DNA of 6,242 bases. Origin: an uncultured Collinsella sp. (GTDB taxonomy: Bacteria > Actinomycetota > Coriobacteriia > Coriobacteriales > Coriobacteriaceae). The notes beneath the pieces are model-generated. The model did not search any database. It worked only from the letters and a program-made list of their open reading frames with translations, and was not told the DNA's origin. Both the position numbers and the translations under genes were made by a program. This document shows, piece by piece, positions 1-5,544 of this stretch (its first letter is position 1; the number at the start of each line of letters is the position of its first letter). Where the stretch lies: the NCBI GenBank assembly GCA_937934355.1, contig CALGZY010000111.1, positions 1 through 6,242 on the forward strand, written 5' to 3'.

Positions 1-83
1 CCCTTGCCGCAACGGTGGCGTTCCTGGCCCTCGGCTCCGCCGTCTGCGCCGCCGGAGTACATCTCAATCGTCGCCGCAGCTAA
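1..83 (+). CDS. C-terminal end of a membrane- or cell-wall-anchored protein (partial)
   Basis: Only the last 26 codons are visible, read in the frame that begins at base 3 and stops at TAA 81-83. They encode about 20 mostly small and hydrophobic residues (LAATVAFLALGSAVCAAGV) followed by HLNRRRS and the stop. A hydrophobic helix with a short arginine-rich tail at the extreme C-terminus is the pattern of sortase-sorted surface proteins (the LPXTG motif would lie just upstream, outside the window) and of simple C-terminal membrane anchors. Third codon positions are strongly G/C, as in the other genes here, and a terminator follows 35 bases after the stop. Both support this frame over the two others, which are open but not hydrophobic. 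The function of the body of the protein cannot be told. Confidence 0.6.
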   Translation, partial: LAATVAFLALGSAVCAAGVHLNRRRS

Positions 84-118
84 GTTATAGATTCGAGTGA
101 CTATAGCTCATGCGTTTT

Positions 119-156
119 GAGCCTGCCTTCAACCTGAGGGCGGGCTCTTTGTTTTT
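119..156 (+). terminator. Rho-independent terminator of the upstream partial gene
   Basis: The stem GAGCCTGCC (119-127) pairs with GGCGGGCTC (139-147), nine pairs including one G-U. The loop has 11 bases and a T-rich tail follows (148-156). It lies 35 bases after the stop of the partial gene on the same strand. Confidence 0.85.
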
Positions 157-228
157 GCGATCGCTGCAGAGTGAAGCGACTGAAGATTGATGATCGATGC
201 ACATACCACTTCAACGCAGGTCTGACCC

Positions 229-268
229 GGGGATTACCCCCTGAGCGATTCCGCAGCCGCGAAGCGGC
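229..268. repeat. Two small perfect hairpins in the gap between convergent gene ends
   Basis: GGGG-ATTA-CCCC (229-240) and GCCGC-GAA-GCGGC (256-268) lie in the non-coding gap 84-318 between two convergent genes. Neither has a T-run on either strand, so they are not classical terminators. They may help stop or stabilise the leftward usp transcript. Apart from these and the two terminator candidates I see nothing else in the gap. Confidence 0.35.
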
Positions 269-288
269 GAGGACGTCGGCGTGATAAC

Positions 289-311
289 CCCGCAGGCCTT
301 GCGCCGGCGGG
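289..311 (-). terminator. Possible weak terminator of the universal stress protein gene
   Basis: Read on the minus strand, a hairpin starts 7 bases after the usp stop: CCCGC, a one-base mismatch, GGC, a five-base loop, GCC, then GCGGG. The sequence after it is GTTATC, so the T-tract is poor. Its position is right for a terminator, but its strength is doubtful. Confidence 0.4.
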
Positions 312-318
312 AAGGAAC

Positions 319-756
319 CTACTTCACGACCAGAATGTCGCAGTCGGTGTTGCGCAGCAGGAACGTCGAAATCGAACCCAGCAGCGCATACTTGATCGAG
401 GACAGGCCGCGGGCGCCGCAGAGCACCAGGTCGGGCTTGACCACGTCGAGCATCTCGTCCTTGAGCGTCTCGCGAATGCGGCCGGCGCGAATCATGACCT
501 CGACCTCGGGAATGTCGGGATTGGCCTTGGCCTCTTCGAGCTGCTTGGCGATGGAGTTCTTAAATGCCTCCTCTAGGCCGTTGACCAGATCGACCGGATA
601 GGAACCGGCGCTCTCGAGCGCCGTGGAATCGATAACGTGGCCGATGATTAGCTTGGCGCCGTTGTTCGCGGCGACCTTGATGGCGCGTGCGAGCACAAAA
701 TCCTGCTGCTCAGTACCGTCGAGTGAAACAAATACCTTGGTGTAGCCCTCGTTCAT
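319..756 (-). CDS. Universal stress protein, UspA family
   Basis: This 145-residue protein has the length of a single-domain cytoplasmic UspA-family protein, an ATP- or nucleotide-binding stress and survival factor. The N-terminal strand ends in VSLDGTE (residues 10-16), where the family carries its conserved nucleotide-contacting Asp (D13). The C-terminal half has the full G-2X-G-9X-G-S nucleotide-binding motif: G114, G117, G127, S128 in the context GARGLSSIKYALLGS. It therefore falls with the ATP-binding branch. The final DCDILVVK strand is also typical. The ATG at 756 is preceded by AAGGAGG (762-768) with five bases of spacing, which fixes the start. The gene is transcribed alone, divergently from uppP. 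The family and likely ATP binding are secure. The physiological trigger (stationary phase, anaerobic or acid stress) is unknown. Confidence 0.93.
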   Translation of the reverse strand: MNEGYTKVFVSLDGTEQQDFVLARAIKVAANNGAKLIIGHVIDSTALESAGSYPVDLVNGLEEAFKNSIAKQLEEAKANPDIPEVEVMIRAGRIRETLKDEMLDVVKPDLVLCGARGLSSIKYALLGSISTFLLRNTDCDILVVK

Positions 757-761
757 GGTTT

Positions 762-768
762 CCTCCTT
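762..768 (-). promoter_or_regulatory. Shine-Dalgarno site of the universal stress protein gene
   Basis: Minus-strand AAGGAGG sits five bases before the ATG. It is a near-ideal ribosome binding site and supports strong translation. Confidence 0.85.
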
Positions 769-775
769 GGTCTAT

Positions 776-798
776 CGCACGGGCGCGGGGCTCGTGCG
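776..798 (-). repeat. GC-rich hairpin in the 5' leader of the universal stress protein gene
   Basis: Minus-strand CGCACG (793-798) pairs with CGTGCG (776-781) around an 11-base G/C-rich loop. It lies seven bases upstream of the AAGGAGG site, inside an extremely GC-rich block (776-830). If the transcript starts near 840 this hairpin is part of its untranslated leader. It may affect mRNA stability or ribosome access, or it may be only a result of base composition. Confidence 0.35.
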
Positions 799-846
799 TC
801 GGGCGGGCGCGGGCGCGTTGGCCGCCGGACACTTTATCTTGTTGCA

Positions 847-852
847 GTTATA
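847..852 (-). promoter_or_regulatory. Candidate -10 element of the universal stress protein gene
   Basis: Minus-strand TATAAC (rc of 847-852) is a 5/6 match to the -10 consensus in an otherwise GC-rich region, about 90 bases upstream of the ATG. No good -35 hexamer lies at 16-18 bases (GCAGTC at 17), so an activator or an alternative sigma factor may be involved, or the call may be wrong. Confidence 0.3.
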
Positions 853-938
853 CCCAAGGATTTCGGTTTGACTGCTCGCAATTCTGTGAACGGGCGAGTT
901 TTTTGGTAAGGGTAGGCGCGGTCGCACCGCCAACGGTT

Positions 939-944
939 GATAAT
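939..944 (+). promoter_or_regulatory. Candidate -10 element of uppP
   Basis: GATAAT (5/6 to consensus) lies about 62 bases upstream of the uppP TTG start. No recognisable -35 is found at normal spacing. This is the best plus-strand candidate in the divergent region 769-1005. Confidence 0.3.
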
Positions 945-993
945 GGGACATCGCCCGCATCGTCCGCAGAACATCTACCGGCGGGTGTCTAAC

Positions 994-1000
994 GAGGGGG
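994..1000 (+). promoter_or_regulatory. Shine-Dalgarno site that selects the TTG start of uppP
   Basis: GAGGGGG is followed by five bases and then TTG at 1006. The upstream in-frame ATGs at 937 and 943 have no such site. This is the main reason for choosing the TTG start. Confidence 0.7.
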
Positions 1001-1005
1001 TCCCT

Positions 1006-1986
1006 TTGGATATTATCGAGCTTCTAAAATCTGCCTTCATGGGCCTGGTCGAGGGCATCACCGAATGGCTGCCTGTTTCGTCGACCGGTCACATGATCTT
1101 GGTGGACGAGTTCGTCAAGATGAACGTGAGCGAGACGTTCTGGAATATGTTCCTGGTCGTGATTCAGCTCGGCGCCATTCTGGCCGTCTGTGTGCTGTTC
1201 TTCCATGAGCTCAATCCGTTCTCGCCCAGCAAGGGCAAGGAGGGCCGTCGCGACACCTGGGTGCTGTGGGGCAAGATTGTGCTCGGCTGCATTCCCGCCG
1301 CGGCGATCGGCCTGCCGCTCAACGACTGGATGGAGGAGCATTTCTACAATGCTCCCGTCGTGGCGCTGGCGCTCATTGTGTACGGCGTGCTGTTTATCGT
1401 GATCGAGAACTGGCGCGCGAGCAAGCGCGAGGAAATGGCCGTTGCCGGTTCGTTTGGTTCGCGTGCTGTGGTGTCGGGTGGACGTCCCGCCGGTGCGCAC
1501 TTTGCGGCGCCCGCGGCAGATGTTGCCGAGGACGATGACGATGACGAGGATCTGGACTTTGGCTCCATCGCCACGCTCGAGGACCTAAGTTGGAAGACCG
1601 CACTGGGCATCGGATGCTTCCAGGTGCTCTCGCTGATTCCGGGCACGTCGCGCTCCGGTTCCACCATCATCGGCGGCCTGCTTTTGGGCTGCACGCGTTC
1701 GGTGGCGTCCAAGTTTACGTTCTTCCTGGCCATTCCCGTCATGTTTGGCGCGAGTGCGCTCAAGCTGGTCAAGTACTTCATCAAGGGCGGTACCTTTGGC
1801 GCCAACGAGATCGCCATCCTGGGCGTGGGCTGCGTTGTGGCCTTTGTGGTTTCGCTCATCGCCATTAAGTGGCTCATGGGCTTCGTCCGCCGTCACGACT
1901 TCAAGTGCTTCGGCGTCTACCGCATCATTCTGGGTATCGTGGTGCTGGCGTACTTCTTCGTCCTGGAGCCGATGCTCGGCCTCTAA
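1006..1986 (+). CDS. uppP: Undecaprenyl-diphosphate phosphatase (UppP/BacA)
   Basis: UppP is a multi-spanning membrane enzyme that removes one phosphate from undecaprenyl diphosphate, regenerating the carrier lipid for peptidoglycan and other envelope polymers. Overexpression gives bacitracin resistance. From the TTG start the protein has 326 residues and begins (M)DIIELLKSAFMGLVEGITEWLPVSSTGH. The family signatures are present: E16, E20, S26 and H29 match E. coli E17, E21, S27 and H30, and PGTSRSG (212-218) holds R216, equivalent to E. coli R174. Homologues are about 270 residues. The excess, some 40 residues, is a polar and acidic insertion (about 137-192, with EDDDDDED at 175-182) between the two inverted halves of the fold. 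The TTG is preferred because GAGGGGG lies five bases before it and because family members begin at this point; the in-frame ATG at 937 would add 23 arginine-rich, unlikely residues. The gene stands alone, with its own terminator. Confidence 0.93.
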   Translation: MDIIELLKSAFMGLVEGITEWLPVSSTGHMILVDEFVKMNVSETFWNMFLVVIQLGAILAVCVLFFHELNPFSPSKGKEGRRDTWVLWGKIVLGCIPAAAIGLPLNDWMEEHFYNAPVVALALIVYGVLFIVIENWRASKREEMAVAGSFGSRAVVSGGRPAGAHFAAPAADVAEDDDDDEDLDFGSIATLEDLSWKTALGIGCFQVLSLIPGTSRSGSTIIGGLLLGCTRSVASKFTFFLAIPVMFGASALKLVKYFIKGGTFGANEIAILGVGCVVAFVVSLIAIKWLMGFVRRHDFKCFGVYRIILGIVVLAYFFVLEPMLGL

Positions 1987-2001
1987 CTTAGTCGACGCTG
2001 C

Positions 2002-2101
2002 GCGGCGGTCAGGGCGACGACTTGTCATTCAAAGGGGGTGGCATGACCAAAAGGTCTATGCCGCCCCCTTTTCATGCCAATTTGTTCGCCCTGACCGTCG
2101 C
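2002..2101. repeat. Long inverted repeat enclosing the uppP terminator
   Basis: GCGGCGGTCAGGGCGA (2002-2017) is matched by its reverse complement at 2086-2101 with one G-T pair, giving 16 pairs of which 12 (2006-2017/2086-2097) are perfect and contiguous. Between the arms lies the separate terminator hairpin at 2031-2072. The whole 100-base unit could fold as one nested stem. The arms do not resemble those found downstream of pcrA. Confidence 0.75.
2031..2075 (+). terminator. Strong Rho-independent terminator of uppP
   Basis: The arm AAAGGGGGTGGCAT (2031-2044) continues with GACC, a four-A loop and GGTC. After one bulged T, ATGCCGCCCCCTTTT (2058-2072) returns. About 18 pairs form, one of them G-U, with a T-run on the plus strand. 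The A-run on the left arm means it may also stop leftward transcripts. Confidence 0.9.
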
Positions 2102-2147
2102 TCGCTGCTGCTGCCATGACATCGGCGGTTTCGTGATTGTCAATAGA

Positions 2148-2180
2148 TTGGTGCAAAGTAACCTGACCCCATTGCACCAA
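2148..2180. repeat. 9-bp perfect inverted repeat with a 15-base spacer
   Basis: TTGGTGCAA (2148-2156) and TTGCACCAA (2172-2180) are exact reverse complements separated by AGTAACCTGACCCCA. Allowing one extra T on the right, the similarity extends to GATTGGTGCAA/GATTTGGTGCAA. There is no T-run on either side, so it is not a terminator. It lies between the uppP terminator and the pcrA promoter, about 70 bases upstream of the -10. It could be an operator, or a copy of a dispersed palindromic repeat. Confidence 0.65.
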
Positions 2181-2227
2181 ATCCGTTGGGGCGGGCCTGA
2201 CGGCGGCGCACGGAGTCGTGGTGTGAT

Positions 2228-2258
2228 TTGCATCGGTGTCCGCGCGGCTCGGTATACT
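2228..2258 (+). promoter_or_regulatory. Probable promoter of pcrA
   Basis: The -10 hexamer TATACT (2253-2258) matches 5/6. The nearest -35-like hexamer is TTGCAT (2228-2233), a poor match with a long 19-base spacer. A start near 2265 would leave a leader of about 55 bases. The -10 is convincing, the -35 is not. Confidence 0.5.
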
Positions 2259-2319
2259 GGTACGGCTCAAACTATGGCGCTGCCCGCAGGCGCGCCGTCC
2301 GTCAGATGAGGAGTCGCCC

Positions 2320-5220
2320 ATGACCCAGCCCTTGCCCTGGGAAAAGAACGCCGCGGTACCCGTGCCGCCCACGCCGGAACCCGTGCCGCTCGATGCATAC
2401 ACCGCCCCCGCTGCGCCGGAGCCCGAGCTCGTCCCGCTCGACATCTACGACGCTCCCGCGCCGGCGCCCAAGCCCGCCAAGCCGCTCGTCGACATCGACA
2501 GCCTTAATCCCGCTCAGCGCGAGGCGGTCCTGACCACCGAGGGCCCGCTGCTGGTCCTTGCCGGCGCCGGCTCGGGCAAGACCCGCGTCTTGACCTTCCG
2601 TATCGCACATATGCTCGGCGACCTGGGCGTTAAGCCCTGGCAGATCCTTGCCATCACGTTTACCAACAAGGCCGCGGCCGAGATGCGCGAGCGTCTGGCG
2701 GCACTCATCCCCAGCGGCACCCGCGGCATGTGGGTGTGCACCTTCCATGCTATGTGCGTGCGCATGCTGCGCGAGGACGCTGACCTGCTGGGCTACACCG
2801 GTCAGTTCACCATCTACGATGACGACGATTCCAAGCGCATGGTGCGCGATATTATGCAGGCGCTCGGTATCGAGCAAAAGCAATTCCCCATCAACATGAT
2901 CCGCAGCAAGATCAGTTCGGCCAAAAACGCCATGATCGGCCCCGAGGACATGCTCAAATCCGCCGACAGCCCCAACGACAAAAAGGCCGCGCAGGTCTAC
3001 TTGGAGCTGGAACGCCGCCTGCGCGCCGCCAACGCGATGGACTTCGACGACCTGCTCGTGCGCACGCTCGAGCTGCTGCGCACCCGCCCCGAGGTGCTCG
3101 ACAAGTACCAGGAGCGCTTCCGCTACATTAGCGTCGACGAGTATCAGGACACCAACCACGTCCAGTACGAGATCGCCAACCTGCTGGCCGCCAAGTACCA
3201 AAACCTCATGGTCGTGGGCGACGATGACCAGTCCATTTATAGCTGGCGCGGCGCCGACATCACCAACATCCTGGACTTTGAGCAGGACTTTAAAAACTGC
3301 AAGACCGTTAAGCTGGAGCAGAACTACCGCTCCACGGGCCATATCCTGAGCGCCGCCAACGCCGTGGTGCGCCACAACTCGCAGCGCAAGGACAAGCGCC
3401 TGTTTACGGCCGAGGGCGATGGCGAGAAGATCCAGGCCTTCCAGGCAAGCGATGAGCGCGACGAGGGCCGCTGGATTGCCGGCGAGATCGAGAAGCTGCA
3501 CTCCAAGGGCACGAGTTACGACGACATCGCCGTGTTCTACCGCACCAACGCTCAGTCGCGTATTCTCGAAGATATGTTCCTGCGCGCAGGCGTGCCCTAC
3601 AAGATCGTGGGTGGCACGCGATTCTTCGACCGTGCCGAGATCCGCGACGTCATGGCCTATCTTAAGATGATTGTGAACCCGGCCGACGAGATGAGCGTCA
3701 AGCGCGTCATCAACACGCCGCGCCGCGGCATCGGCTCCACCTCGATTCAAAAGATTGAGCAGCTGGCACGCGACAACCGCTGCTCGTTCTTCCAAGCCTG
3801 CGAGATCGCAACAGCCGAGACGGGCATGTTTAGCGCCAAGGTGCGCAACGGCCTGTCGAGCTTTGTGGCGCTGGTGCGCGAGGGTCGCCGCATGGACGGC
3901 GAGCTCAAGGACGTCGTCGAGATAATCGTCGATAAGACGGGCCTGCTGCAGGCTTTCCGCGCCGAGGGCACCATGGAGTCCGAGAGCCGCGCCGAGAACA
4001 TCCAGGAATTCCTGGGCGTCGCCGCCGAATTTGAGGAGACGCACGAGGATATCGAAGGTACGCTCGAGAGCTTGGAAGAGCTGCGCGCTGCCGGTGTTGC
4101 CGATGTGCCTGCTAGCGCCGAGCCCGAGCCTGTCGTGGTGAGCGCGCCTGCGCCCGAACCGGGGCCATCTGCCCCGGTATCCTCGTTTGAGGCGCTCGTT
4201 GGCGCGCGTGACGCCGCGGGCTCCAATCCGCTCGATAGCTTGGCCGCTCCGGCGCTGTCTCCGCAGGATGCCCTGGCCGCCGCCATCGCGGGCAACGCGT
4301 ATGCCGCGCCGACGGAGATGCCGGCGGGTGCCGTGCATGCCGACGAGATCGAGCGCACCTACGGTCCGCTCACCTGTAAGGCGCTGCCGGCGCTCATGGA
4401 GTGGCTGGCCCTGCGCTCCGACTTGGATTCCCTGGCCGGCGAGACGCATGCCATTACCATGATGACCATCCACTCCGCCAAGGGCTTGGAGTTCCCGGCG
4501 GTGTTCGTGGCCGGCATGGAGGAGGGTATCTTCCCGCACGTGCACGACTTTGGCGGTGGTGACGATCCGGGCAAGCTCGAGGAGGAGCGTCGCTTGGCCT
4601 ACGTCGCCATCACGCGTGCTCGCAAGCGCCTGTTCCTGACCTATGCGGCCACGCGTCGCACCTACGGCTCGACCTCTGCCAACCCGCGCTCGCGCTTCCT
4701 CAACGAGATTCCGTTTGAGGATATCGAGTTTAGCGGCATCGGTTCTGCCGGTTTTGAGGGCACGGGCTGGGAGAAGCGCGGCGACCGTCACGGCACCTTT
4801 GGCTCGGGCATGGGCTCGGATATGTACGGCGGCAAGGTGTTTGGCTCGCATACGCGCTCGACCGGCGGTTCCGGTTCGCGCGGCGGATCGAGCTTTGACG
4901 ATTTCTTTGGCGGCAGCAGTTACGGGACCGAGCGCCATCGTGGGGTTTCGCCTGACGCCGGCCGTGTTGCCTCGACTTTTGGTTCGGGCGCGTCGCGAGC
5001 CAAAAAGCCGTCTTCCAAGGTGTCCCCGACGGTGGAGCGCAAGGTCGATCGTGCCAGCGCATCGCAGGACTTTGCCGCGGGCGATACCGTGAGCCACAAG
5101 ACTTTTGGCACGGGTACCGTGATCTCGGTCGCCGGAGACATGATCGAGGTTCAATTCGAAAAGACCGGCCAGACCAAAAAGTTGATGAAGGGCTTTGCTC
5201 CAATTGTCAAGCTGTCGTAA
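2320..5220 (+). CDS. pcrA: ATP-dependent DNA helicase, PcrA/UvrD type (SF1A)
   Basis: This is a 3'-5' DNA helicase of the UvrD/Rep/PcrA family, which acts in nucleotide-excision repair, in clearing RecA and transcription complexes, and in rolling-circle replication. The 966 residues start at ATG 2320, placed by GAGGAG (2308-2313) six bases upstream. All SF1A motifs are in order: Q motif (LNPAQREAV, about 62-70), Walker A AGAGSGKT (81-88, K87), motif II DEYQDT (273-278), motif III GDDDQSIYSWRGA, motif IV QNYRST, motif V TIHSAKGLE (716-724) and motif VI YVAITRARKR (761-770). A C-terminal Tudor-like module (about 918-965, GDTVSHKTFGTGTV), known in PcrA to contact RNA polymerase, is preserved. 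The family norm is about 720-770 residues. The excess comes from a Pro-rich N-terminal tail (1-60), an Ala/Pro-rich insertion of about 100 residues (585-690) before motif V, and a Gly/Ser-rich linker (805-875). Catalytic residues are intact. The pcrA symbol is preferred over uvrD1 by the Tudor tail, though a second paralogue could exist. Confidence 0.95.
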   Translation: MTQPLPWEKNAAVPVPPTPEPVPLDAYTAPAAPEPELVPLDIYDAPAPAPKPAKPLVDIDSLNPAQREAVLTTEGPLLVLAGAGSGKTRVLTFRIAHMLGDLGVKPWQILAITFTNKAAAEMRERLAALIPSGTRGMWVCTFHAMCVRMLREDADLLGYTGQFTIYDDDDSKRMVRDIMQALGIEQKQFPINMIRSKISSAKNAMIGPEDMLKSADSPNDKKAAQVYLELERRLRAANAMDFDDLLVRTLELLRTRPEVLDKYQERFRYISVDEYQDTNHVQYEIANLLAAKYQNLMVVGDDDQSIYSWRGADITNILDFEQDFKNCKTVKLEQNYRSTGHILSAANAVVRHNSQRKDKRLFTAEGDGEKIQAFQASDERDEGRWIAGEIEKLHSKGTSYDDIAVFYRTNAQSRILEDMFLRAGVPYKIVGGTRFFDRAEIRDVMAYLKMIVNPADEMSVKRVINTPRRGIGSTSIQKIEQLARDNRCSFFQACEIATAETGMFSAKVRNGLSSFVALVREGRRMDGELKDVVEIIVDKTGLLQAFRAEGTMESESRAENIQEFLGVAAEFEETHEDIEGTLESLEELRAAGVADVPASAEPEPVVVSAPAPEPGPSAPVSSFEALVGARDAAGSNPLDSLAAPALSPQDALAAAIAGNAYAAPTEMPAGAVHADEIERTYGPLTCKALPALMEWLALRSDLDSLAGETHAITMMTIHSAKGLEFPAVFVAGMEEGIFPHVHDFGGGDDPGKLEEERRLAYVAITRARKRLFLTYAATRRTYGSTSANPRSRFLNEIPFEDIEFSGIGSAGFEGTGWEKRGDRHGTFGSGMGSDMYGGKVFGSHTRSTGGSGSRGGSSFDDFFGGSSYGTERHRGVSPDAGRVASTFGSGASRAKKPSSKVSPTVERKVDRASASQDFAAGDTVSHKTFGTGTVISVAGDMIEVQFEKTGQTKKLMKGFAPIVKLS

Positions 5221-5227
5221 TCCCGGC

Positions 5228-5357
5228 GGACCCGGGCGGGCGTATGGGGCAACATCGCCTGCTCGGGCAGTCCTGCGCAAGACGGAGAGCACATTAAGTG
5301 CTCTCCTTTGCGTGCGGAACTCGCGATCGATGTTGCCCCGTACGCCCGCCCAGGTCC
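5228..5357. repeat. 130-base inverted repeat with 30-base arms downstream of pcrA
   Basis: The arms 5228-5257 and 5328-5357 are reverse complements over 30 bases with two differences, one of which is a G-U in the plus-strand RNA. The left arm begins GGACCCGGGCGGG and ends GCAACATCG. Between them lie a small hairpin (CTGC-TCGG-GCAG, 5259-5270), partly paired flanks (CGCAA near 5276 with TTGCG near 5308) and a perfect 9-bp hairpin (5284-5306). The whole unit can therefore fold into one long, almost continuous stem. It starts seven bases after the pcrA stop codon. I see no target-site duplication next to the arms. Confidence 0.85.
5284..5309 (+). terminator. Hairpin at the tip of the long inverted repeat, likely pcrA terminator
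   Basis: GGAGAGCAC (5284-5292) pairs perfectly with GTGCTCTCC (5298-5306) around ATTAA, followed by TTT. The T-tract is short, so termination may rely on the larger structure or on the second hairpin downstream. Confidence 0.6.
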
Positions 5358-5373
5358 TTAGATAACGTTGTTT

Positions 5374-5402
5374 GCGAACGTCGCTCTGCTCGTTCGCTTT
5401 TT
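5374..5402 (+). terminator. Second Rho-independent terminator downstream of pcrA
   Basis: GCGAACG (5374-5380) pairs with CGTTCGC (5391-5397) around a 10-base loop, directly followed by TTTTT (5398-5402). This is a classical terminator on the plus strand. Confidence 0.85.
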
Positions 5403-5445
5403 GATCTGGAGAGCCGGGTGGGCTGATAGAAAAATAGATGTGAGT

Positions 5446-5485
5446 AGGGGCTCTCCCATTTGATGAGCGGGGGAGCCTCTTTATT
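5446..5485 (+). terminator. Third terminator-like hairpin upstream of the HTH gene
   Basis: AGGGGCTCTCCC (5446-5457) pairs with GGGGGAGCCTCT (5469-5480), 12 pairs with two G-U, around an 11-base loop, followed by TTATT. Its left arm can alternatively pair with GGAGAGCC at 5408-5415 (perfect over eight bases with 5449-5456), which would break the terminator stem. It could be a backup terminator or an attenuator. Confidence 0.6.
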
Positions 5486-5516
5486 GCGTTTGGATTGTTT
5501 CTTATGACTTTAGGGA

Positions 5517-5544
5517 TTGAGCGTTTTATACGATTCAGTATAAT
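5517..5544 (+). promoter_or_regulatory. Sigma-70-type promoter of the HTH gene
   Basis: TTGAGC (5517-5522, 4/6) and a perfect TATAAT (5539-5544) are separated by 16 bases. A start near 5551 gives a leader of about 40 bases before ATG 5592. Confidence 0.75.
5526..5543. promoter_or_regulatory. Palindrome overlapping the -10, candidate operator
   Basis: TTATAC-GATTCA-GTATAA is a perfect 6+6 inverted repeat with a six-base centre that covers the promoter spacer and most of the TATAAT. A dimeric HTH protein bound here would block RNA polymerase. Because the gene immediately downstream encodes a DNA-binding protein, autorepression is a natural guess. Chance symmetry around TATAAT in AT-rich DNA cannot be excluded. 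Confidence 0.45.

Larger units (their letters stand above)
1987..2319. other. Intergenic region between uppP and pcrA
   Basis: This 333-base non-coding stretch holds, in order: the nested inverted repeat and terminator of uppP, the 9-bp palindrome, the pcrA -10 element and the GAGGAG ribosome binding site (2308-2313). A short plus-strand frame (2022-2309) runs across terminator, palindrome and promoter and is not a credible gene. Confidence 0.8.

Noticed and set aside
776..830. Extremely G/C-rich block with repeated GGGCG units as a possible origin or repeat array
   Set aside because: The units are irregular and short. It is better explained as a GC-rich leader with one small hairpin.
937..1005. 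Upstream ATG extension of uppP
   Set aside because: It would add 23 residues rich in His, Arg and Pro before the conserved start of the family. The ribosome site lies just before the TTG at 1006.
2022..2309. Short plus-strand frame between uppP and pcrA
   Set aside because: It runs through the terminator hairpin, the palindrome and the pcrA promoter, has no proper ribosome site and no protein-like composition.
2236..2319. Upstream ATG-side extension of pcrA by 28 codons
   Set aside because: It would begin upstream of the TATACT promoter element, while ATG 2320 has an ideal GAGGAG site six bases before it.
3220..3260. IYSWRGAD in helicase motif III instead of the textbook IYGFRGA
   Set aside because: Variation at these positions is common among PcrA/UvrD proteins and the key GDDDQ and RGA residues are intact.
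2302..5292. Uninterrupted 996-codon frame on the minus strand opposite pcrA
   Set aside because: It mirrors a GC-rich gene almost exactly. The product is His/Arg/Ala/Val-rich without any recognisable motif, while the plus strand has every SF1A helicase motif. It is a shadow of codon bias.
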